Origin: Sthenelais limicola
Taxonomy: Eukaryota; Annelida; Polychaeta; Phyllodocida; Sigalionidae
NCBI GenBank assembly: GCA_942159475.1
Contig: OW804094.1
Coordinates: 59,578,966 to 59,642,965 of the forward strand
Reading direction: 5' to 3'
DNA length: 64,000 nt
Positions 56,161 through 64,000 of the stretch are shown here, in pieces. Positions within the stretch are counted from its first letter, which is position 1, and each line of letters starts with the position of its first letter. The notes under the pieces are model-generated. The model worked only from the letters and a program-made list of their open reading frames with translations, did not search any database and was not told the origin of the DNA. The translations under genes were made by a program, and so were the position numbers.

Positions 56161-58099
56161 TTTGACATTTTGTACATGAAATATTCTTCTGATCACCATG
56201 ATATTTGAGGATACAAATTATTGAATGCGGATCTCAAAAGCCTGTAAATATGGGTTTTATACCTAGAAAAGTTTTACTGTAAATAGCTCTCGAAGTTTGT
56301 CATATTTAGATTAATCTAGTCATTAAATCACTGTCCCAGCCATATTATATTGTAATATTTGTGGAAACAGATGGCAGTTTATTTTGAATTTATGTTTGCG
56401 TTGCGAGAATGGGCAACTTCATTAAATACTCTGAATAAAAGGAGAATCAACGCAAATTAATATCTTATAACATATATACATAATGGTCAAAAGTAAAACA
56501 AAATGGAGCACTTCTTGTCATTTTCAGTGTTTTTGAGTTCAAGTGTTAATGGAGCATAAACTGTTTGTCTGATTATTTTTATTTTTATCCAACATGTTGC
56601 CTAATGTCTTCTGAAGATCGGGCATTAATTGTATACTTCAGGCTCATTTCTGAGACAAGTTATGGAGATTTTGATAACGGCAGAATGTGTGCGATACCAA
56701 CGTGATAAAAATTGATGTATACAAATTTGACAGACATAATTTTGTTATGTTAGCACTTAGTATCTAAATGACTTCCTATATTAGTTGTACTTGCACATGT
56801 ATAATATCAGATAGAGATATTCAAATATGATATGCTATGATGATGTTATGATAGCTAGGGGTAATAGAGACTAAAACTGATAGATATTTTAATACGATAT
56901 TCTAGGATGATACCATGATAATACTATATGTTCCGATTTGACAATAACAAGAAATAATATGGCCTAAGAGGCTTAGTTGCTGTGAGGTAATGTTACTTAT
57001 AATGATGATAAGACCAAATGATATAATATAGAGGTAACTATTCTCTAAAGTTAGTGAAGATATTTCAATATAGGATATGTTGATTAACCAAACTCTCACG
57101 CATTGTTGTATCACAAGGCCATGGCCGGATGATGGGTCATTGGTGCCACCTCTTGGACAACCCCCCTCACGACACCTATTCCCATCATTCCTCCCCCGTC
57201 TTCCTCTCTTCCACCTCTTCCTTCCGCCCCCCCCCCCCTTCCTCATCCTCACCTTTCTCTACTCCACGATCCATGACACACGCACCTAAAATTCTTCTTT
57301 CCCACCCTCCTCTTCAGGATATTTCATATCCGCACTTCCATTACTTCCTCCAACCATTTTGTATCTCTATATTTTATAATTATTTTTTTTTCATTTATTA
57401 CTTATTTTATTAATTATAATTCATCACATTATTACATAATCCTCTTCAATAAAATTTCAATTCTCCAAGCCAACGACTTCTCATATGTCCAGGTGTGCAC
57501 TAATAACATAATATAGCAATATAAATCAATAAATCTGATTCCCCAATGAATATTCATTACCTGCTTATCTAAAGAAGAAAAGTAGACCTGTTTCATATAT
57601 ATCTTAATAGACAGGATATATTTAAGGAACCCAAAATACCTGGCTCAGTATGTAAGAGTATGTATGTATGGCAAAACACTCAGCACTATCGAGCACCTAG
57701 TCTAGGCTATACAGAATACATATATAAATCAAATCAAATCAACCTAATCTCTGAAATAAAGAAGAAGCAATGCAATACAATTATTAAAATAAATGAGACT
57801 ATTTAAAAAAATTAAAAATTAAATGAGACTGAAGCCTCAAAAGGACGGGAAGAATGTATAATTATTATAATTATTTCGCACAATTCATACTGGTTGTCTT
57901 TGCTGTCCTCTTGCGCTTTACTTGTCCTTACTTCTTTTTAAACATCGCGGGAAGTGTTTGCAACTTCGACAGTTAATTACAGTAAAACTATTCAACTATT
58001 CAATCCCATATTTACTGACTGTTGAGTTCCACCTATCATTATTAATATCCTAAAATTTCTCGATTATGAATTGAATATTTCATGTGAAAAACTGTGAAG
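56161..58099. other. AT-rich segment between the inverted repeats
   Basis: No gene recognised. Contains a polypyrimidine/poly(C) tract at 57160-57250 and a very A/T-rich run to about 57890. Confidence 0.5.
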
Positions 58100-58132
58100 A
58101 GGTGCGTCTAGTATTATTCGTGCAAGTAGCGG

Positions 58133-58185
58133 CGGTGCTGTGCGGGTGCTGTGCGGGTGCTGTGCGGATGCTGTGCGGGTTTTCG
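58133..58185 (+). repeat. 11-bp minisatellite
   Basis: GTGCTGTGCGG repeated about four times (one unit ATGCTGTGCGG). The inverse partner at 56100-56140 has only two units, so the array expanded or shrank after duplication. Confidence 0.8.
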
Positions 58186-58220
58186 GTGCTGTGCGTCTTT
58201 CAGTCATACCGGTCCGAAAC

Positions 58221-59125
58221 CTACTACCGGCACAATTACAATTTGGTTTCTAGCTCCAATAACACACCAAGTGCACATAGTTATGTTACTTTGAGTTCCA
58301 CCCACATATAACGCCGGGACTTGACAAGAAATGGTTTGCTTAGTCTAGGAACACACAGCCCATTCATTCGCTAGAGAAAACAACCAACATGGCGACTACG
58401 TGTTCAGCACCAGACTGCCAAGTCATCTACAACACTGATATTTCAATAAATACCGTACACAAAGTTACCGAAACTCTTGTCACCTTCTTGCAACATGCTA
58501 CAAACATTTCAAGATACAAAGCAACAAGTTCATCCATTTGTAAGACTTACAGTTTGTACTTCTTCCTACGTTGAGCTGTTGCTTTTGCGAAGATCAGAAG
58601 CAGAGTGAAAATGGTAAAACACACCGGCGGGACCAGTAGTCATGCCTAGTGTCCCCAACCGCCACCGCTATTAGCAGCGCCAATCCGCTCCGCGCTCATA
58701 TAGAGCCATAGCGCAGACGTGTTTGACCACTCTGGCTAACTTGTTCAGCCCTGCTGAGACTATACAGGGGGTTATTTTTTTTTTTTTTTTTTTTACAGGG
58801 GGTTATTCTCAAATTTCCTTGTTTTTCAGGACAGGTTCAAGCAACCACCTATTTACTATAAATAGATTCCGGCCTTGCAGCAAGTTCCGGGCTACCATCA
58901 CCCGCAGGGCAAGCATAGGCCTAGCTCTTCCCTATCGTTCCAAACAAGTACTCTCCGAGACTCACATCCATTTCCCAGTCATGTTGGACAGCAATCCAAT
59001 CTGCCGAAATGGGTAACAAGCAATTATCATTCGGTACAAATAAACTGCCTGCTTGACTTCTCGTTGTGTACTTTTTTAGGGGGAGAAAAACCAGTTCAGA
59101 AATTCTTCTCCGCGATACCATTTTC
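58221..59125. other. Region downstream of gypsy element 2 coding sequence
   Basis: Expected site of the element's 3' LTR, but no boundaries can be fixed without the 5' LTR, which is outside the window. A 61-codon plus ORF at 58389 (MATTCSAPDCQVIYNTD) has no recognisable family. Confidence 0.35.
58763..58807. repeat. T-tract framed by 14-bp direct repeats
   Basis: TACAGGGGGTTATT (58763-58776), about 17 T, then TACAGGGGGTTATT again (58794-58807). Confidence 0.9.
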
Positions 59126-59852
59126 TTACTGATTAAACCGAACTGGGGTCTTGCGCAAACGCTGCGGCCTTATCAGTGTTGGGGAGGAGTCTCTTACATT
59201 AGGTAACGAATTTCTCCGCACCCTTCTTTTAGGCAAAGGAGTTGGCAAGGTAACCACTGGAGCTGGTAATTTCCTTGGCCGACCCACTTTCCTCTTCATA
59301 GGCAATAAAGGAACAGCAGCAGGTATATCCGCAATTTGTTTTTTCAGTCTACCTGGCTTTTTCCTAGGTAACACACTAGTACTAGGAAGAGCAGGAGGAA
59401 CAACCAATGCTGCTCCTGACCCCGTCCCCCCTTTCTTAGGTCTCCCAGGCCCACGTTTGACAACTTTAGGAGTCTGTTTTGCAACAGGTAACACCTGGTC
59501 TTTGGTCTTAACAGAATCCTTTTTCTTCTTCTTAGTCCGAAGAGGAACATCTTCAGCCGAAGCAGCTTTTGCTTTCTTCCTCGGCCTACCTTTAGGCTTA
59601 ACACCTATAGTCACCTTCTCTCTTTCAGACTTGGAAGGACATTCCACTCCCGCTATCACTTTACCAGCTTCCAGCCTGAGGATATCTCTTCCCGCTTTCT
59701 CCAGTTTCCGAAACTCTGGAGCCCTATGAAGGTTGCTAGCCTGGATAGGACCATTCTCATCAAAAGCGGGCTTGAGATAATCGATATGATGCCTCAATAA
59801 GCCTTCAACAGTCTCAAGTTCACAGGTGGTACTGCCTATGAACCTGCGTATC
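59126..59852 (-). CDS. Gypsy element 2: GPY/F module and AT-hook tail
   Basis: Minus-strand continuation of the pol frame after the piggyBac insert, ending TGA at 59126. The first ~35 residues (IRRFIGSTTCELETVEG then HHIDYLKP) are the end of the GPY/F module that follows integrase. The rest is a ~190-residue basic, Pro/Ser-rich tail with four AT-hook-like cores: PKGRPRKK, KRGPGRPKK, KKPGRLKK and KRKVGRPRK (residues ~106-113, 152-160, 184-191 and 206-214 of the open frame from 59911). AT-hooks bind the minor groove of A/T DNA. Gypsy elements often carry a chromodomain in this position; an AT-hook array is unusual. The open frame upstream of 59853 belongs to the insert, not to this gene. Confidence 0.7.
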
Positions 59853-59856
59853 TTAA

Positions 59857-60692
59857 CCCTATCAGGGCGAGTAGTGCATTTATGCACTATTATTTGGGCC
59901 ATTTCCCCCATAATATTGCCTATAAGACATGCTATTCATATAACAAAACATGTTATTCTACACTCTTCCTCCTATATCAATGTGTTGCAAGTGTTGCAAG
60001 GACCAATAATCAGAAAACAGTTTTTGTGCTTGGTAGATGCAGAAAATTTGGTGCCCATAATAGCATGTACCTAAATTGGAAGAATTATGAATCAATTTAT
60101 GCAATATTTATTGTTAAATTGGAAAAAAATCTAAAATTTGTAAATTTATTTTTTTTGCAAAAGTGCCATTTATTCAGCTTTTAATGCTGAATAAAATGAA
60201 TGGTCGTAAAAGTTGATGAATTTTGAAAATGGTTCCTTTAGAATGGTTTCCATGGCAACGAAAAAATCTGTTTTTTCAATTGAAAAACTGTACATCTGGT
60301 AAATGGTTGCTATGGTGATATAAAAAGATGAAATTTCTAAATTTCAACTCACAGCAGGTAGAGCAGAAAATGTTGGTTCATATGCAATTTACTAACTACA
60401 AATCGCATTTCTTACAGCAAAATAATGATAAAAAGACTATGTGGCATTTCCTGTTTGACTTTCACTGTCTGGACATCATTGTTTCTTACATCATCTATCT
60501 CCTTTTAAAAAGACTCTTAGGCTAAGTAGTTTAGCTCAAAATTTAAGAGGCAGACAACTTTGAAAGACTATAACTTCACTATTATTTGAAGTATCAAAAA
60601 GATTTTTTCGTTTTCATAATGCTCAGTGCAAACACAATAAGGGGCCATTTGAAGGAGAAACCCCCTCATCAGACCCTCTCGCCCTTATAGGG
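59857..60692. mobile_element. piggyBac-like element, TTAA target
   Basis: 836 bp. Inverted ends are CCCTATCAGGGCGAG and CTCGCCCTTATAGGG, flanked by TTAA on both sides (59853-59856, 60693-60696). CCC-start ends and TTAA duplication are the piggyBac signature. No transposase, so non-autonomous. It sits in the coding sequence of gypsy element 2, whose frame resumes in phase when the insert and one TTAA are skipped. Confidence 0.88.
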
Positions 60693-60696
60693 TTAA

Positions 60697-60825
60697 ATGG
60701 GCCATCCCATTTCTGTCCAATCTTTTTACTTGCTTTCGGAGGGCAATATCTGTAGACAACATCCCCCTCAGCAAACTTCGGAGGTCTAGTACGCTTATTG
60801 TAATCTCTGCTGGAGCCAGTGGAGA
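60697..60825 (-). pseudogene. Gypsy element 2: end of integrase
   Basis: DYNKRTRPPKFAEGDVVYRY and KIGQKWDGPF: the region after the integrase core, cut by the piggyBac insert. On its other side it is fused to truncated RNase H. The H2C2 finger and the D,D-35-E core are missing, so this element cannot integrate by itself. Confidence 0.75.
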
Positions 60826-62012
60826 GAGGCATGATCCGTCCTCACATAGAAATTCCTATTACCCAGAAGGTAATGCCTAAACTTCTTTAAATACGTCAGG
60901 ACAGCAAGCAACTCGCGTTTAGTAGCACAATAGTTCTTCTGAGCTTTAGAAAAACTGTTGCTAGCATAACCCAAGACTACTTCACGCCCATCCTGTATCT
61001 GTGAGAGGATTCCAGCCATTCCGAAACCACTTGCATCTGTGTCCAGAATGAAATCACCCACTCTCCGGGGGTATCCCAGTACTGGTGCTGTGGTCAGCAA
61101 TTCCTTGACTTTCCTAAATGCAGGCTGACACTGAGGAGTCCACACTATTGGTTTAGTATAGCGTTTATCCTTGCATGCAGCCGTCACAATTTCTTGCAGA
61201 GGAGTGACAATTTCGCCAAACTTAGGTTGGAACTCCCTATAATAGGAAGCAAACCCAATGAATTGTCTAATCTCCTTAGCATTCGTGGGGACTGGCCAAT
61301 TTTGAACTTTCTCAATTTGTTTGGGATTGGCTTGAATTCCCTTGCCAGAAACAATCCGGCCCAGGTATTCAGCTTGCCGACGGAAGAATTCACACTTCTT
61401 CGGCTTCAATCTCAAACCATAGTCCTTGATCCTCTCCAGAACGAGTCTGAGGTTATGGAGACACTCATCAAGCGTCTTTCCAAAAACCACAATATCATCT
61501 AGATAGACCAAACATGACTTCCATTTGAGTCTGTCCAACATATTGTCCATCATACGTTGAAAGGTAGCTGGGGCATTACACAGTCCGAAAGCCATGACTT
61601 TGAACTGAAATAAGCCCACACTGGAGAGAAAAGCAGTCTTTTCTTTACTATCCTCATCCATCGCCACCTGCCAATATCCGCTTTCAAGATCCAGCGTGCA
61701 AAACCATTGGTTTCCACCAAGGGCTTCGACACACTCATCAATTCTAGGCAGAGGAAAACTGTCTTTAATCGTGACAGAGTTCAGCTGACGATAATCTACA
61801 CAGAACCTCTGTGTCCCGTCCTTTTTGGCCACCATAACAATAGGAGCCCCCCAAGGGCTACTGCTATGCTCAATCCGGCCTTCTCTATACATCTTCCAGA
61901 TTTCTGCTTCCGCCTTATCACGTTTAGCAACTGGAATCCGTCTGTATGCTTGTTTAATCGGACAAGCATCACCAGTATTAACTACATGACGGACCTTATG
62001 GGTACATCCCAA
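60795..62012 (-). pseudogene. Gypsy element 2: reverse transcriptase and partial RNase H
   Basis: 405 open codons. RT landmarks: SSPWGAPIVMVAKKDGTQRF, CVDYRQLNSVTIKDSFPLPR, GLCNAPATFQRMMDNML and the catalytic YLDDIVVFG. The connection domain has FIGFASYYREF. RNase H: LDTDASGFGMAG, KRELLAVLTYLKKFRHYL and TDHASLHWL, then a stop at the deletion junction. Overlaps the upstream frame by 31 bp, so pol is split by a frameshift here. Confidence 0.9.
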
Positions 62013-62683
62013 ATCTCCTGTAGAGAAAAACAGCTTCGAAACTCCTCCAAGAGATTTAGAGCATTTCGTTTTTCCTGGACTTCGGACAAGTCTGAGTCAT
62101 CAATCATTTTCGCCAGCGGACACTCCGTAGTGGGCGGAATAGGGAGGGTAGGAGCGATCAGATCATCATCCGCTACAGGACACTCCAGCACCTGTATGGA
62201 ATTAATGATTGCTTCTCTGATCACTTCTTCATTATCCCCATCATCCGACAGAGAGTCCTGAGCTACCAAAGCAGCACTAAATACTCTGCCAACCACCCTA
62301 TTCGTCTTTATTCTCAATGTGCAACCAGTCGGGTTGGAGAAAGCCACCACGGCTGGAGAACCATTACCTGGCACATAAGTATTCAGGCTGCCCAAGGCTA
62401 GGTCTTTCAACAATCGTTGATCTGGCTCGAACATCATACCTTCATTGTCTGTGACTGAGCCACTGCCAAGATCAAGTCTGGCCAAAGTAACTGCTCTAGG
62501 TTTGAGGATAACTGCCTTTAGTAGTTTCACCTCTCTCCCCACAATTACATCTTCTACCTCTATAGACTTGACAGAGGAACTTTCAATTCTGCTAACAGGT
62601 TTCTTCCATAGCTCACAAGCTACAGAAGACCCGTAATTATCCAAGAAGAAAGTTCCTGACCAATCGAGATTACACTGGTGCAC
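61982..62683 (-). pseudogene. Gypsy element 2: protease-RT linker
   Basis: 233 open codons between protease and RT, with an acidic stretch and EKRNALNLLEEFRSCFS, the usual run-in to RT. It is offset in frame from both neighbours. Confidence 0.65.
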
Positions 62684-63336
62684 GTAATAAAAATCCGCAC
62701 CCAGTATCCTCTCTCAGGACCTTGTAGTCCACTGACTACGAGACAAGTAATCATAAATGTCTGGTCGCCAACTTCCAACGGACAAAGCACGCTCCCGTAT
62801 GTAACAATAGGCGTCCCATTTCCCATCGCACACACCATCTGTACCGAAGTCATGGGTGGCAGATTCGGGAGGGAGTCATAGAATTTCTTAGTGATCAGAC
62901 TGGTAGTAGCACCAGGATCAACCAGAAAATTTCCACTTCCCCCACCTATTCTCACAGGGGCATACCATCTCTCCCGTACCAACAATTTGGTAGGGATCTC
63001 CAAAGTTCCCTGCTTGTGTACAGAAACTTTCTGAACTCGAGCAGATTTAGTTGATCCACTTTTGACCAACACAATCTGATCTCGTTCCGCTTGGAACCCA
63101 GATTGTCCCCACCTTACTTCTAAGGTAGAATCTGAGTCACCACAAAGCACTTGGCCCTGAGGTAAGGCTCTACTGTCCGACAACGATCCGAAATCTCCAG
63201 TCTTCAGAAGGGGTTCATCTTGATGCGATACCTCCAACACACTAGCTGGTGCCTGAGTCTGCCCGCCAACTTCTGTACTACTCACAGCTTCACTTCGGAC
63301 TGTGGTATTCTGAAGCGTCCTCTCTCCGACCCCCAC
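62620..63336 (-). pseudogene. Gypsy element 2: aspartic protease region
   Basis: 238 codons. Contains NFLVDPGATTSLITKKFYD and FMITCLVVSGLQGPERG. The catalytic triplet reads D-P-G instead of the usual D-(T/S)-G. Frameshifts separate it from gag upstream and from the linker downstream. Confidence 0.65.
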
Positions 63337-63417
63337 CTCGCTCCTTATAAGGGTCCTACTACGTTTCCCGAGTCCTTGGTATCAGACTTGGGAACCAATC
63401 CGAGAAGTGCTAGTCGC

Positions 63418-64000
63418 TTAGGGCAACCTGAAGCAGACGGTGCCCGTCCTCACCGCAAAACCAGCATCCTCCACTCTGCCACACCCACCTCCTGAAGAGG
63501 GAGCAGAAGATCCAGCCTTAGGCACGGTTTTCTTAGCTTGCCATGCTTGTAACGCCTGCACAATCACTTCTCCGATATCATCCGAAATCACAGGCTCGGA
63601 TTTTACCTCGGAAGCACTTTCAAACAGTTCAGTTATCTGAGCTATGGCTTTCTCTTTCATTTTCTTTCCACCTAGCCCGCTAGGAGCTGCAGTCACAGGT
63701 GGGAGCATAGAGCTGAAGGGCTCAACACTAGCCTCTTGGATACAGTCAATATCCTGGGTGCAATTCTCATAGACTTCCGACCAGTGAGCGCAATCATTCA
63801 GATCATGAGGTTGTTTAAACCGGATCCAAAGAGCCATTTTCGGGTCAGATAATCCTTTCAAAAAGGTCCGGATACCCATAGTGCGTGAAGTACTATCTAC
63901 CACAACACCAAAAGCATAACGGGCCCTCTTGGCTACTTCGTTAGCAAATGCTCTTCCATTCTGGCGAGGAAGTTGGCGGCATTTGAAAAACTCCGCCTCC
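63418..64000 (-). pseudogene. Gypsy element 2: gag (partial, runs off window)
   Basis: The minus-strand frame enters from beyond 64000 (EAEFFKCRQLPRQNGRAF) and runs to 63418. It contains FLKGLSDPKMALWIRFKQP, typical of retroelement gag capsid C-termini. Near 63460 another frame gives CWFCGEDGHR, a partial zinc knuckle, so a frameshift falls here. The start and the 5' LTR are outside the window. Confidence 0.7.

Larger units (their letters stand above)
56040..58220. repeat. ~110-bp inverted repeat around AT-rich DNA
   Basis: 56040-56160 and 58100-58220 are inverse copies sharing AAGTAGCGG, GATGCTGTGCGGGTTTTCGG and TGCTGTGCGTCTTT(T/C)AGTCA. They face each other across about 1.9 kb of AT-rich sequence. 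They may be ends of a DNA element or oppositely oriented LTR pieces. Confidence 0.6.

Noticed and set aside
59151..59729. 192-codon plus ORF
   Set aside because: Antisense shadow of the basic, low-complexity AT-hook tail.

Overview
The window looks like nuclear DNA of an animal, most likely a marine invertebrate. It is AT-rich, and its genes are broken into short exons with GT/AG introns. Non-LTR, LTR and DNA transposons cover much of the rest. The palindrome AGGCCT recurs inside TAGGCCTA-like words (near 5590, 10668, 10858, 12261, 19073, 42957). From memory this is common in echinoderm and hemichordate DNA; that placement is inference, not proof. There is nothing bacterial here: no operons, no CRISPR, no ribosome binding sites.

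Layout. 0.3-3.4 kb: two convergent transposase-like genes, a THAP9/P-element-type gene on + and a C-terminal transposase-like exon on -. 3.8-7.1 kb: a 434-bp tandem duplication whose second copy is split by a 2.38-kb DNA transposon. 8.1-11.9 kb, minus strand: a small five-exon gene whose predicted protein carries a BH3-like motif. 11.9-12.3 kb: a CpG-containing divergent promoter region. 12.26-42.52 kb, plus strand: the one host gene I can name, ZWILCH (kinetochore RZZ-complex subunit). It has 14 exons and about 535 codons, and every splice phase is consistent. Its large introns (8.3, 7.3, 3.0 and 6.7 kb) hold nested LINE, MITE, hAT-like and LTR debris, plus a decayed second copy of exon 5.

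43.6-52.4 kb: a long inverted-repeat (foldback-like) element with arms of about 680 bp. A complete, apparently intact Ty3/gypsy retrotransposon (44204-49129, identical 161-bp LTRs, CTAGC target duplication, 1370-codon ORF, minus strand) sits in its left arm. 52.8-55.9 kb: a putative 3' LTR next to a frameshifted minus-strand gene with C2H2-like fingers and a coiled coil. 56-58.6 kb: AT-rich filler bounded by a 110-bp inverted repeat. 59.1 kb to the window end, minus strand: a second, damaged Ty3/gypsy element (gag, protease, RT, partial RNase H, end of integrase). It has an AT-hook-rich C-terminal tail and is interrupted by a piggyBac-like TTAA element.

Most useful observations: the BH3-like gene sharing a promoter region with ZWILCH; the AT-hook tail on a gypsy polyprotein; nine matches to the RFX X-box consensus that all lie in mobile DNA; two MITE families with exact 6-bp target duplications; and several nested insertions whose order can be read from their target duplications.
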